From Tractidigestivibacter montrealensis (GTDB lineage Bacteria; Actinomycetota; Coriobacteriia; Coriobacteriales; Atopobiaceae), in the NCBI RefSeq assembly GCF_024741235.1, contig NZ_JANSKA010000001.1, positions 124,001 through 188,000 of the forward strand: a stretch of 64,000 nucleotides of DNA. The letters are read 5' to 3'. Positions 16,648 to 26,074 of this stretch are shown in pieces; within the stretch, counting starts at the first letter, position 1; each line of letters starts with the position of its first letter. The position numbers and the translations under genes are program-made. The notes below the pieces were generated by a model, which did no database searches, was not told the origin of the DNA, and worked only from the letters and a program-made list of their open reading frames with translations.

Positions 16648-17948
16648 GCGGTATGACCGGGGCGGCAGGGGCAGCAGGCGTGATCGGGCCGCTCTGGCTT
16701 CTGCTGCAAATCGAGATCCCCGTCTTCCTTCTGGCAGACGCACTGCCAACGCGCAAGGTTCCCCTCCCCCTGCGCGTACTTGTCGTAGCCGCGCTTCTCT
16801 CGCCCGTCGCCCTGCACCTCATTGCGTCCTGGGGAGACGGGACGGTTGACGTTGCAGGCTACCTCCTCACCTTTGCCTCGCTCCTTTTGCTCTCGGCGGC
16901 TTCGGTGTGGGCGGTCTTCTCGACGTCTGTCTGGACTGCCTTCTTCTGCTCCTCTGCCGGCTACACCGCACAGGGGTTCGCCACCGGCGTTCAGGGGGTC
17001 CTCCGAGGCACGGCGCGGCTGACGCAGATCGAATCGCTCGCCGCGATTCCCGACGACCTGGTTCTTCTCGTCACGTACATTGGCTTCTACCTGCTGTTTG
17101 TTCGAAAAGTGCGCAGGAGTCGCCTCGAGCTTGTGGCAGACGGGCGCATGCTCCCCGCCTTTGGGATGTGCATCCTTGCGGTGATCGGGCTGGACGTCCT
17201 GCTCAAGCAGCTTGAGTCCCAAGGGCTTGCGCCCTCGACCATCCTTGCGCTTCGCTGCGTCCACCTGGCCTTTTGCGCCTTTCTCCTCGGCTTTGAGTAC
17301 CGCTCGCTGGTTGGGTCCCGCCTGGAGACCGAGGCGACGGTCGACCGGCACATCCTCGAGGAGCGGAGCCGGCAGTACGAGGAGAGCAGGCTCTCCATCG
17401 AGGCCGTCAACCGGCGCATGCACGACATTGTCCGCAGCACCACCGAGGACGCCCGCCAGATGGGCGCGCTCGACAACCCCCAGGTGAATGACCTGCTCGT
17501 CCAGATGGTGAGCGAGGTCAACCACTACGACGCCATCATCCGCACGGGAAACGAGGCGCTGGACACCGTGCTCACCGAGAAGAGCCTCGTCTGCGAGTCG
17601 AACGGGATGAGCCTCTCGCCCATCGCGGATGGCGAGGCGCTGGCGTTCCTGAGACCGGCCGAGATATACGTGCTGGTCGGCGGGGTGCTTGACCTTGTGA
17701 TCGACCAGGTTCGGCACGTTGGAGACCCCTCGCAGCGCGACATCTCGTTCATCGTGAGGCGACGCGGGGACATGGTCACGATTTCGGCGCAGGGCTACGA
17801 GGCGGAGCAGAGCGAGGACGAGAGACGCGTCACGCGCCGCGAGTTGGACCGCCTTGCCAGGCGCGTGGTCGACGCGCACCGTGGGTCGGTCAGCTCCAGC
17901 ACGGAGGGGGACACCAGGCTCATCGTCGTCTCGATGCCAATCGACTAG
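16644..17948 (+). CDS. AgrC-like sensor histidine kinase with degenerate ATP-binding domain
   Basis: A 434-residue membrane sensor, translationally coupled to the LytTR regulator. About six membrane segments fill residues 10-220, followed by a coiled coil and NRRMHDIVRS, whose His260 is where AgrC-type kinases are phosphorylated. The C-terminal part should be a GHKL ATPase, but its N-box reads GVLDLVIDQV where LLDNAIEA-like sequence is expected, and no DNG/NxxxG glycine boxes are visible. It may therefore have lost kinase activity or be a phosphatase-only or scaffold partner. The ligand is unknown; no agrD-like peptide gene was seen. Confidence 0.82.
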   Translation: MSGMTGAAGAAGVIGPLWLLLQIEIPVFLLADALPTRKVPLPLRVLVVAALLSPVALHLIASWGDGTVDVAGYLLTFASLLLLSAASVWAVFSTSVWTAFFCSSAGYTAQGFATGVQGVLRGTARLTQIESLAAIPDDLVLLVTYIGFYLLFVRKVRRSRLELVADGRMLPAFGMCILAVIGLDVLLKQLESQGLAPSTILALRCVHLAFCAFLLGFEYRSLVGSRLETEATVDRHILEERSRQYEESRLSIEAVNRRMHDIVRSTTEDARQMGALDNPQVNDLLVQMVSEVNHYDAIIRTGNEALDTVLTEKSLVCESNGMSLSPIADGEALAFLRPAEIYVLVGGVLDLVIDQVRHVGDPSQRDISFIVRRRGDMVTISAQGYEAEQSEDERRVTRRELDRLARRVVDAHRGSVSSSTEGDTRLIVVSMPID

Positions 17949-17992
17949 GCCACCGCCTGGCTCTCCGCCCGCACCCCCGGGCGCCCACGACC

Positions 17993-18805
17993 CTAGAGCA
18001 TCGCCGGGTTGAGCGTCACGCCAAAGTCGTGCGCAATGGCGCGCAGGTCGTCATCGGTGATGGTCTGCCTCACGCCGCCGCAGGAGAGAACGCGCACGTA
18101 GACGTCAGCGCTCTTCTCGATGGTATGCGCAAGCCCAAACGCGGTGTCGAAGTCCGGTCCGCTCACGAAGAGCCCGTGCATGGCCCAGATTGCGGCCTGG
18201 TAGGTCTCCATCTTCTTGCTCGTGGCACGCGCAATGTCAACGCCACCGGGGACCATCCACGGCACCACTCCCACGCCCTCGGGGAAGACCACCGGGCACT
18301 CCGTGGCGCTCTGCCAGAGCGCGCGCGTAAAGTCGCGGTCGGTGAGCGGCAGCACGTAGGTGAGCGCAATCACGTTGGTGGCGTGGCAGTGGTAGATCAC
18401 GCGGTTGGCGCCGTCGGTCACGCGCTTGCGCACGCTGTGGTTCATGAGGTGCGTGGGGAACTCGCTCGTGGGGACGCTGCCAGAAAGGCCCCATACCACG
18501 CGCCAGCGCTCGCCCTTCTCGTCCAACTCGCAGATGCCAATGTTTGCCTCGGGGTCAAGCGCCACGTTTCTCAGGTACTTGCCCGAGCCCGTCGCCACAA
18601 AGTACTCCCCCGCCAGGTTTGGCAGGGCAACGCCGATCTCGTGCCACTCGCGCGGCTCGCCAAAGAACGGACGCGCGGCCTCCACGTCCCTCTCGCTCAG
18701 ACGGTACGTAAGGTTCCCGCCGTTGCGCTCGTGCCAGCCCTGCAGCCAGCCGTCGTTGCACATGCGAACAAAGCCCTGCACAAAGTCCAGATCAACCATT
18801 GCCAT
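17993..18805 (-). CDS. rhaD: L-rhamnulose-1-phosphate aldolase
   Basis: A 270-residue class II aldolase of the same length as E. coli RhaD (274). Catalytic glutamate in TSEFPTHL (Glu115) and the zinc ligands His139 and His141 in YHCHATN and His210 in AMHGLF align with E117, H141, H143 and H212 of the E. coli enzyme; NGGNLTYRL and ATGSGKYLRN form the phosphate-binding region. It splits rhamnulose 1-phosphate into dihydroxyacetone phosphate and L-lactaldehyde. Last gene of rhaB-rhaA-rhaD, 27 bp after rhaA, with its own ribosome site (GAAGGGAAG). Confidence 0.97.
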   Translation of the reverse strand: MAMVDLDFVQGFVRMCNDGWLQGWHERNGGNLTYRLSERDVEAARPFFGEPREWHEIGVALPNLAGEYFVATGSGKYLRNVALDPEANIGICELDEKGERWRVVWGLSGSVPTSEFPTHLMNHSVRKRVTDGANRVIYHCHATNVIALTYVLPLTDRDFTRALWQSATECPVVFPEGVGVVPWMVPGGVDIARATSKKMETYQAAIWAMHGLFVSGPDFDTAFGLAHTIEKSADVYVRVLSCGGVRQTITDDDLRAIAHDFGVTLNPAML

Positions 18806-18832
18806 GAGTGTTGCTTCCCTTCTCGCCTGCGC

Positions 18833-20104
18833 TTATGCGCGAGTGCTTAGAACGTCGTCCTCGTACGACTTGACCTTGTCCCACAGCTCGCCCTCGAGCG
18901 GCACGCCCTCGCGGCGGCAGTACTCGTCCCACACGTCGCCAAAGGGCATGCACTTGAACTGCTCGAGCACCAGCATCTTGCGCGAGTCCTGGAACGTGTT
19001 CTGCAGCTCCTTGAGCTGGTCCGTGGGCTGGAGCAGCTGGAAGAGCAGGGCCTTCTCCATGGAACGCATGCCGCACGCCCACGCGCCAATACGGTTGATG
19101 GCTGCGTCGAAGAAGTCCATGCCAATCATCGACTTCTCCCAAGCACCCGGCACGCGCACGATCTCGCCGGCAAGCTCGCGCAGGTCGTCGTTGAAGAGGG
19201 TCACGTGGTCCGAGTCCCAGTGCATGGGGCGCGTCACGTGTAGCGGCAGGTGGTCAAAGAAGAGCGCCAGCGCGGAGAGCTTGTCTGCCACGTTCTCCAT
19301 GGGGTTGAAGTGGCCGGTGTCGAGAAGCACGCAGGCGCTCCCGCCGTGGCGCGCAGCCCAGCCCTCGTAGAGCTCCTGGTCGCCCACCGTGAAGCCCTCG
19401 ACGCCCAGGCCAAAGACCTTCTGCTCGAAGGCGTCCACCACGTGCGGCGCGGGCTCGGCATAGATGCGGTCAAGCGCATCCACCAGGTTCTTGCGCAGGC
19501 CATAGCGGTCGGTTGGGGTATCCTTCAGGCCGTCGGGGATCCAGAAGTTGAGAAGGACCTCGTCGTCTAGCTCCTCGCCGATCCTCTCGGCAATCTGGCG
19601 GCAGCAGATGCCATGGCGGATCCAGAACTCGCGGGTCTCCGCATCCGGGGAGCTCACCGTAAGGCCGTGGTTCACGCGCGGGTGCGAGAAGAACGTGGGG
19701 TTGAAGTCGATGCCAAAGCCCTGCTCGCGCGCCCACTCGACCCAGGGACGGTAGTCTTCGTAGGTGAGCTGGTCGCGGTCGTGCCAGGGGTTCTCGTCCG
19801 AGAAGACCGCGTAGCTTGCGTGCAGGTTCACGCGCTTGGCGCCGGGGATGAGGCTTGCGGCGTAGGCGAAGTCCGCCGTGAGCTCCTCGAAGTTGCGGGC
19901 GCGGCCTGGATAGTTGCCCGTGGTCATGATGCCGCCCGAGGCGGGGTTATCGCCCTGGTCAAAGCCCTGCACGTCATCGCCCTGCCAGCAGTGCATGGAG
20001 ATTGGCTTTGCCGCCAGGCGTGCGAGAATGGCCTCGGTGTCAATGCCGTAGGCTGCATAGCGCGCGCGTGCCGCCTCGTAGGCGGTGATACCTGCGTCAC
20101 TCAT
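18833..20104 (-). CDS. rhaA: L-rhamnose isomerase
   Basis: A 423-residue isomerase. The ATG at 20104 is preceded by AAGGAGG, and the short N-terminal extension of the open frame has no ribosome site. Recognised by MHCWQGDDVQGF, GGIMTTGNYPGRARN, NLHASYAV, and the metal-site segments FGIDFNPTFFSHP, LLDTGHFNP and MHWDSDHV. It converts L-rhamnose to L-rhamnulose with Mn2+. It overlaps the end of rhaB by 8 bp. Confidence 0.97.
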   Translation of the reverse strand: MSDAGITAYEAARARYAAYGIDTEAILARLAAKPISMHCWQGDDVQGFDQGDNPASGGIMTTGNYPGRARNFEELTADFAYAASLIPGAKRVNLHASYAVFSDENPWHDRDQLTYEDYRPWVEWAREQGFGIDFNPTFFSHPRVNHGLTVSSPDAETREFWIRHGICCRQIAERIGEELDDEVLLNFWIPDGLKDTPTDRYGLRKNLVDALDRIYAEPAPHVVDAFEQKVFGLGVEGFTVGDQELYEGWAARHGGSACVLLDTGHFNPMENVADKLSALALFFDHLPLHVTRPMHWDSDHVTLFNDDLRELAGEIVRVPGAWEKSMIGMDFFDAAINRIGAWACGMRSMEKALLFQLLQPTDQLKELQNTFQDSRKMLVLEQFKCMPFGDVWDEYCRREGVPLEGELWDKVKSYEDDVLSTRA

Positions 20105-21533
20105 GGGGTAGTACCTCCTTGATGTCAAAGCTGCTTGCTATGGCCGCGCGGGCGGACGCGAGGTCCTCAAGCTCGCCCGCGTGGATCATCTGCACGATGA
20201 GGTTGCCAAGAGCCGTGCCCTCGGTGGGACCGGCATAGACCGGAAGGTTGCAGGCGTTGGCCGTGGCCTGGTTGAGGTAGGCATTAGCGGAGCCCCCGCC
20301 AACAATGTTCACGCTGGTAAACGAGGTATCGGTAAGCCCTTCCATCTGGTGCACGGTGCGCGCGTAGTCTGCGGCCAGGGAATCGTAGACCACGCACGCA
20401 ACCTCGCCCGTCGTGGCGGGCACAGGCTGGCCGGCGTCCGAGCATGCGGCGCGGACCTCGGCCACCATCGAGCGCGGCGAGAGGAAGCGCGTGTCCTCCG
20501 CGTCCACAAGCGCGCGGAAGCCCTGCCTGTGGGCGAATTCGGCGGCAGAGACAAGCTCGCCCCAGCTAGGAAGGGTGCCGTCCGGGCGCGCGGACTCGTG
20601 CCGCACGCACTGGATCATCCAGAGGCCCATGATGTTCTTGAGGTAGCGGTATCGTGCCTGGTAGCCACCCTCGTTTGTGAAGTTTGCGGCCGCGCTTGAG
20701 GGTGTGGTCACGGGCGCTGCAAGCTCCGTGCCCAGAAGGCTCCAGGTGCCGGAGCTGAGAAAGGCCGCATGGTCATCTCGCGTGGGAACGGCCAGGAAGG
20801 CCGAGCCGGTGTCGTGCGTGGCGGGAAGCACCACCTCGGCGTCAAAGCCCACGCGGCGCGCGACATCGGGACGCAGGTGGCCCAGCGAGCAGCCCGGCAT
20901 GCGGACGGGCAGGAAGATGTCTGCAGGAAGGCCCAGGCGGCCGAGAAGCTCGCGGTCCCAGTCGCGCGACGTGGCCCCCACCAGCGCGGTTGTGGACGCG
21001 TTGGTGTACTCGTTGGCCTTCTCGCCACAGAGCAGGAAGTTGAGGTAGTCGGGCACCATGAGGAAGGCGTGGGCGGCGGCAAGCTGCTCGAGGTGCTCGC
21101 GCTTGAGGGCGCAGAGCTGGTAGGCCGTGTTGAACGGCTGGTACTGTATGCCCGTGCGCGCGTAGTGCTCCTGGAAGGTAAGGGCGCCCGTGCGCTCGAG
21201 TTCCTCGCGAACGCCCTGGGTGCGCGCGTCACGGTAGCCCACGGCATCGCCAAGGCGACGGTCCTGGGCATCGAGCAGGACAAAGTCCACGCCCCAGGTG
21301 TCGATACCTACCGTGGTGGGTGTGAGGCCCTGCTCGTGCGCGGCAGTGAGACCGTGAAGGACGCTCTCCCACAGGGCGTCGATGTCCCAGCACAGATGGC
21401 CATTGCGGCGGAGGAGGCCGTTCTCGAAGCGATGGACCTCGGTGAGGCGCAGGCGGCCCTGCTCGTCCAGCTCGCCCACGATGGCGCGGCCGCTCGACGC
21501 TCCGATGTCTATTGCAAGATGGCGCGAAGCCAT
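20097..21533 (-). CDS. rhaB: Rhamnulokinase
   Basis: A 478-residue FGGY-family kinase. It starts ASRHLAIDIGASSGRAIVG (phosphate 1 loop) and shows GIDTWGVDFVLLD, HDTGSAFLAVP, a FLSSGTWSLLGTE segment and the C-terminal NIVGGGSANAYLNQATANA, as in RhaB. It phosphorylates L-rhamnulose at O1. First gene of the leftward rhaB-rhaA-rhaD operon and divergent from the GPH symporter at 21825. Confidence 0.96.
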   Translation of the reverse strand: MASRHLAIDIGASSGRAIVGELDEQGRLRLTEVHRFENGLLRRNGHLCWDIDALWESVLHGLTAAHEQGLTPTTVGIDTWGVDFVLLDAQDRRLGDAVGYRDARTQGVREELERTGALTFQEHYARTGIQYQPFNTAYQLCALKREHLEQLAAAHAFLMVPDYLNFLLCGEKANEYTNASTTALVGATSRDWDRELLGRLGLPADIFLPVRMPGCSLGHLRPDVARRVGFDAEVVLPATHDTGSAFLAVPTRDDHAAFLSSGTWSLLGTELAAPVTTPSSAAANFTNEGGYQARYRYLKNIMGLWMIQCVRHESARPDGTLPSWGELVSAAEFAHRQGFRALVDAEDTRFLSPRSMVAEVRAACSDAGQPVPATTGEVACVVYDSLAADYARTVHQMEGLTDTSFTSVNIVGGGSANAYLNQATANACNLPVYAGPTEGTALGNLIVQMIHAGELEDLASARAAIASSFDIKEVLPHE

Positions 21534-21824
21534 GGTGCCTCCCTGAATGTTGGTCTAGCCCCCTGTTGGCGTCTACAATACCTGCCTGTTCCCGGCTTCC
21601 AAGCAGGAATTTGGTAATTCATCCCAAAATTTCGCTAAACGTTGGTAATTGTTTTCTAATCGGCATGAGGCTCCTCTCCAGAAAACCTGTCACCGCGAGA
21701 ACCCGACCGTCTGCAAATCGTTTTCACGTTTACCTAGAATCTTGTTAACATATCCCATAACAAGTATCTGTCGAATTCGTCATCATTGTTGGACCTCAGG
21801 ACCGCAGCCTGACAGGGGGATCAC
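21534..21824. promoter_or_regulatory. Divergent regulatory region between rhaB and the symporter
   Basis: A 291-bp AT-rich gap. TTGGTAATT occurs at about 21611 and 21641, and TAAACGTTGGTAATTG / AAATCGTTTTCACGTTTA are loosely palindromic and resemble LacI or CRE operators, but none is a perfect dyad. No rhamnose regulator is adjacent. Likely holds both promoters. Confidence 0.4.
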
Positions 21825-23330
21825 ATGACCGAGAAAGCAACAGCTCCGCAGAAGAGCAAGGGGCTCTGGGAAAGCCCATTTACCAGCTCGCTTGCAAAGC
21901 GTGACCGCGTCACGCCGCCCGAGGTGATCTTTGGCTACTTCCTTGGCCCCTTTGGCGGACTTCTCGCCTCTGGCATCTTCACAAGCCAGCTGCAGAACTA
22001 CTTCACAGACGTCTTGCGCCTTGATCTCTCGTTCCTCACGGCGCTGCAGCTTGTCTCGACGGTTCTTATCGTCATTGCAAACCTCATGGTGGGCCAGCTC
22101 ATCGAGCGCACGCACTGCCTTGCCGGCAAGGCCCGCCCGTGGATTCTGCTCTCGGCCCTCACGCTTGCTGTGTCCACAGTCCTCATGTTCTTTGTGCCGT
22201 TTGAGGGCATGGCGCGCATGGTGTGGATCGCCATCGCCTTCAACCTGTACTACTCGGTGGCCTACCCCATCTACAACACCGCCAACTCGACCCTTGTCGC
22301 CGTCTCAACGCGCGATACCGAGAAGCGCGGGACCATGGCCTCCTTCACCAACATCGCTGGCTTTGGCGTCATGGGCGCCGGCACCATGGTCTTCCCCATC
22401 CTGGTCTCGTTCTTCCTGAAGGAGGACCAGAACCTCTGGCTTCTTGCGATGGGTGCCATTGCCCTCTTCACCCTCATTACCGTCTACCTGCAGTTTCGCT
22501 TCACGCGCGAGCGCATTACCGAGGAGGTAAGCGCCTCGCAGACCGAGGGCGAGCAGAAGGAAGCGCCGTCCCTCGCGCGCCAGCTGTCCTCTGTCGCACA
22601 CGAGCCCATGTGGTGGATCATCATTGTTGCCTACCTGCTCTACCAGTTCAGCGGCGCCTTCAAGAACGGCTCAATGGTGTACTTCTGCAAGTGGGTCCTA
22701 GACAACAGCTACTTTGGCACTGCGGAGGCCTGGGGAGCGTCGCAGTCGCTGCTCAGCATTATGGGCGCGCTTCCCATGGCGGCGGCCATCCTCTTTGTGA
22801 TCCCGCTGTGCAACAAGTTTGGCAAGCAGCGCGTGTGCATCGTGGGCATGATCGTGGGCGTGATTGGCGGCATCATCGCCGGGCTTGGTGGGAGCAGCAT
22901 TGTGCCCGTCGCCGCAGGCGTTGCCATCAAGTGCCTTGGGTCCGCGCCGCTTGGCTACATGATCCTTGCCATGCTCGCCGACGTAATCGACCACATCGAG
23001 TACAAGAACCACATCCGCACCGACGGCCTCACCATGTCGATCTACAGCTGCATTGCCGTGGCCGCCACGCCCATCTGCAACGCGATCTTCTCGGGTATCC
23101 TTGCTGGCGTTGGCTACGACCAGGCCGCCGACGTCGCGCTGGGCGTTGCGGCACAGACCGCCGCGGCGCAGACGGCAATCGCCGGCTGCTACATCTGGGT
23201 GGAAACCGTTGCCTTTGCCATCTGCGGAGTTCTGCTCCTGTTCTTCACGGTCGAGAAGAACCTCCCGGCAGAGCAGGCAGCCCTCAAGGAGCGCAACGAG
23301 GGCGCGGCGCCCGAGGCAGAGCGCGCGTAG
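21825..23330 (+). CDS. GPH-family sugar:cation symporter
   Basis: A 501-residue, 12-segment transporter of the glycoside-pentoside-hexuronide family within the major facilitator superfamily. Family features: GYFLGPFGGLLASG in the first segment, VGQLIERTHCLAGKARPWILLSA (the cytoplasmic loop R-x-G-K-x-R-P-W), YNTANSTLVAVSTRDTEKRG, and a late LADVIDHIEYKNHIRTDG. Its place next to rhaBAD and the GH78/GH2 operon suggests uptake of rhamnose, rhamnosides or the freed disaccharide. Followed by a hairpin terminator. Confidence 0.9.
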   Translation: MTEKATAPQKSKGLWESPFTSSLAKRDRVTPPEVIFGYFLGPFGGLLASGIFTSQLQNYFTDVLRLDLSFLTALQLVSTVLIVIANLMVGQLIERTHCLAGKARPWILLSALTLAVSTVLMFFVPFEGMARMVWIAIAFNLYYSVAYPIYNTANSTLVAVSTRDTEKRGTMASFTNIAGFGVMGAGTMVFPILVSFFLKEDQNLWLLAMGAIALFTLITVYLQFRFTRERITEEVSASQTEGEQKEAPSLARQLSSVAHEPMWWIIIVAYLLYQFSGAFKNGSMVYFCKWVLDNSYFGTAEAWGASQSLLSIMGALPMAAAILFVIPLCNKFGKQRVCIVGMIVGVIGGIIAGLGGSSIVPVAAGVAIKCLGSAPLGYMILAMLADVIDHIEYKNHIRTDGLTMSIYSCIAVAATPICNAIFSGILAGVGYDQAADVALGVAAQTAAAQTAIAGCYIWVETVAFAICGVLLLFFTVEKNLPAEQAALKERNEGAAPEAERA

Positions 23331-23391
23331 GCCCCGCAGGCGGCAGCCAAGCCGCCCATCTGCCACCTGAACAAGCCCCTCCCTTCCCCGT

Positions 23392-23425
23392 CCCCTCCGG
23401 TGAGCGATTGCCGGAGGGGATTTCT
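23392..23425 (+). terminator. Intrinsic terminator after the symporter
   Basis: CCCCTCCGG (23392-23400) pairs with CCGGAGGGG (23411-23419), 10-nt loop, followed by ATTTCTT. Confidence 0.8.
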
Positions 23426-23475
23426 TGCACCAAGGGGAGGTCGCGCGCAAAGAGCCCGCAGTGCGAGCAAGCAAG

Positions 23476-23553
23476 TGGGGCTGCCGGGCATATTTCCGAC
23501 AGAATGGACACTCCAAGGTGTGCAATCTGTCCGAAAACGGCCCGGCAGCCCCA
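23476..23553. repeat. 78-bp cruciform-capable inverted repeat
   Basis: TGGGGCTGCCGGGC (23476-23489) and GCCCGGCAGCCCCA (23540-23553) are exact complements. Inside, TTCCGACAG and CTGTCCGAA pair with one mismatch, so most of the element can fold. It lies in the gap between two convergent genes and could end the leftward GH2 transcript, or be a decayed insertion. Confidence 0.75.
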
Positions 23554-23578
23554 GCAACAAGATGGCCTCGCCCGCAAA

Positions 23579-26074
23579 TTACACGACAGGCAGCTCCAAC
23601 GACGCCGAAAGCGTGCCATCAGTAACGGAGAGGCGCACGCAGCCCGACCCCGGGGCCGGGCGCACCACCGCAAGCGCCTCGCCAAAGTAGGTCTGGGTCT
23701 CCCCCGTAACAAAGCTTCCCTCGTTAAAGGGCGAGGCACACCCAAAGCCGAGAAGATCGCCACCTTCAACCGAAGCCGTGAGCACGCCCCTCGTTAGTGG
23801 CCGGGTCTCGCCATTCGCCCCGGTATAACGCACGCGCACAAATGCCAGCCTGCCGGCGCCAACACCCGCGGCCTCCTCAGGCGCACCATCATGCCAGACG
23901 TCGCGCCGCACAAACCCGCCCGGCACGCCGGCATACTCCACCTCGGTACGAAGCTCCGTTGAATCGTCTGCGCTCCTCAGCGAGCGCCTGCCCAGCTCGC
24001 GACCGTCCTCGTCATAGGCAACGGCCTCAAGCGTCCCCGGCTCGTAGCGGCAGGACATGCGAGCCACGCAAGAACCCTTGAGGAGCCTCCGCCCCACCTC
24101 GCGCCCGTTAAGGAGCAGCGCCACCGCGTGCGCACGCGCGTATACCTCGACGTTGGCAGCTCTCCCCTCGCAGCCGTCCCAGCTCCACGACTCGATGGCA
24201 TTCGACATCTTCCAGGCGCTCGGCGAATGCCGCTCCCCAGTGTGGTTAACGGGGCAAACGGCCAGGTAAGGGCCTGCCTCCCCGGCAAGCGCAACGCGCG
24301 TGTAGAGGGCCTCGCCCAACGGCTTGCCCGTAAGGTCCACACGCCCGGATCCCGCCGTAAGCCATCCAAACCCGCTCTCGCGCGGGGCGTAGTCCTTGTA
24401 CTCCCAGGCGCCAACGCCAGTCTCGCCCAGGTAGTCCATGCCAGCCCAGACAAAGTCGCCAATAAGCCGCGGCTCCTTCTCAGCCAGCTCGGCAAAGCGT
24501 TGCGCATCGGAGCAGAAAGTCTCGCTCCCCAGGATAAGCCGATGCTGGTACACGCGAAGGTCATGCCTGTAGCGGTCGATGCCGTAGTTGTAGCCCGCGA
24601 TGTCCATCTGCGCAAAGGCATCCCGCGTGACGCGGTCGCATGCGGGCAGCGCAGCGCCCTTCTTCATGAATCCCGCGCCGAGAAGCCCGGCCAGCCTGTT
24701 GTAGAACTCGCTTCCTACCGCGCGGTGTGGCGAGGCGCCCTGATGCGCCGCCTGCTCGGCCTCGCGACGCGCCTTCTCGTCTGAGTACTGTCCCAGCCCG
24801 AGCGAGCTCAGCAGGTTAAAGAAGATGTTGACGCCGCAGGTAACGGGTCGCGTGGGATCCAGGGAATGCAGGTGCTCGACCATCTGGCGGGTGAGAAGAA
24901 CGCCGCGCTCCTGGGCAGTCTCGGCAACCTCGTTGCCAATCGAGTAGAGCACGACGCTGGGATGGTTGCGGTCCTTCTCGACCATGTCGGCAAGGTCGCG
25001 GCGCCACCACGCATCGAAGTACTCAACGTAGTCGTGGAGCGTCTTGTGGATGTACCAATGGTCCACGTACTCGTCCATGACCAGCACGCCCAGGTGATCG
25101 CAGGCGTCGAGCAATGCCTTCGAGCAGGGGTTATGGGCAGAGCGTACGGCGTTGTAGCCCTGCTCGCGCATGAGCAGGACCTTGCGCCACTCCGCGTCGG
25201 CAAAGGCGCAGGCACCCAGCACGCCATTGTCGTGGTGGATGCAGGCGCCGCGAAGCACGATGCGGTCGCCGTTGAGAAGAAGCCCGTCATCACCCCACTC
25301 GAGGGTGCGGATGCCAAAGAGCGTCTCGCCGTGGTCGACGGCATCGCCCCCTGCCGCAAGGTCAACGCGGCAAAGGTAGAGGTCCGGATGGTCCGGCGAC
25401 CAGGTGCGGGGCTGCGGCACCTCGAGCACCGCCGACCCAGAGCCGTCTGCGCCCAGCTCAACGTGACCGGTTGCCACTGGCTCCTGGGAACCCTCGGGGA
25501 GCAGCTCGACCGTTGCCAGCCCGGAACCGCTTGCCTCAAGCGAAACCTCGACGCGGGCGCTGCTGCCGTCCAGAGAGAGCGTCCGTGCGGCAATGCCGCT
25601 TGGCAGCAGGTGAACCGGCTCCCCCACCCACAGCGTGACGGGACGATAGATTCCGGCCCCGGAGTACCAGCGGCTGTTTGGCTGGTCGGAGTTCTTTGCA
25701 ACAACGCGCAGCTCGCAGGGCCTTCCAGGCTCCACGAGCCCAGCAAGGTCAACGTAGAAGTTCGTGTAGCCGTACGGCCGCTCGGCAACAAGCTTGCCGT
25801 CAATCCACACCTGGGCAAGGTGGTAGACGCCCTCGAACTCGAGGAGAAGGGACTTGCCTTCAAGCTCCTCGGACGGGGTCCAGGTCTTGACGTACTCGTA
25901 GTCGCGCCCCTCAAACCAGCCGCTGTTCTGGGCCGAGACAGCCTGGGGACTACGCGTCTCGCCAATCATCGCGTCGTGGGGAAGCGCAACCGCCTTGAAC
26001 GGCGCATCCTTCTCGCCGTCAAGGGCAATGCGCCTGAACTGCCATCCCTCGTTGAACGAAAGGCTCCTCATCAT
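23579..26074 (-). CDS. GH2 family beta-galactosidase/glycosidase
   Basis: An 831-residue glycoside hydrolase family 2 enzyme with no signal peptide. The first ATG of an ATGATG pair (26074) overlaps the GH78 stop as ATGA. Domain order: sugar-binding jelly roll (FNEGWQFRRI..., SRWYSGAGIYRPVTLWV), immunoglobulin-like domain, TIM barrel (LRGACIHHDNGVLGA, NAVRSAHNPCS, the acid/base in YSIGNEVAET, the likely nucleophile in LILGSETFC), then C-terminal DUF4982-like and Ig domains. The HHDNGVLGA and GVGAWEYKD segments are typical of bacterial beta-galactosidases of the DUF4982 type. Acts in the cytoplasm, presumably on the glycan left by the coupled rhamnosidase. Confidence 0.9.
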   Translation of the reverse strand: MMRSLSFNEGWQFRRIALDGEKDAPFKAVALPHDAMIGETRSPQAVSAQNSGWFEGRDYEYVKTWTPSEELEGKSLLLEFEGVYHLAQVWIDGKLVAERPYGYTNFYVDLAGLVEPGRPCELRVVAKNSDQPNSRWYSGAGIYRPVTLWVGEPVHLLPSGIAARTLSLDGSSARVEVSLEASGSGLATVELLPEGSQEPVATGHVELGADGSGSAVLEVPQPRTWSPDHPDLYLCRVDLAAGGDAVDHGETLFGIRTLEWGDDGLLLNGDRIVLRGACIHHDNGVLGACAFADAEWRKVLLMREQGYNAVRSAHNPCSKALLDACDHLGVLVMDEYVDHWYIHKTLHDYVEYFDAWWRRDLADMVEKDRNHPSVVLYSIGNEVAETAQERGVLLTRQMVEHLHSLDPTRPVTCGVNIFFNLLSSLGLGQYSDEKARREAEQAAHQGASPHRAVGSEFYNRLAGLLGAGFMKKGAALPACDRVTRDAFAQMDIAGYNYGIDRYRHDLRVYQHRLILGSETFCSDAQRFAELAEKEPRLIGDFVWAGMDYLGETGVGAWEYKDYAPRESGFGWLTAGSGRVDLTGKPLGEALYTRVALAGEAGPYLAVCPVNHTGERHSPSAWKMSNAIESWSWDGCEGRAANVEVYARAHAVALLLNGREVGRRLLKGSCVARMSCRYEPGTLEAVAYDEDGRELGRRSLRSADDSTELRTEVEYAGVPGGFVRRDVWHDGAPEEAAGVGAGRLAFVRVRYTGANGETRPLTRGVLTASVEGGDLLGFGCASPFNEGSFVTGETQTYFGEALAVVRPAPGSGCVRLSVTDGTLSASLELPVV

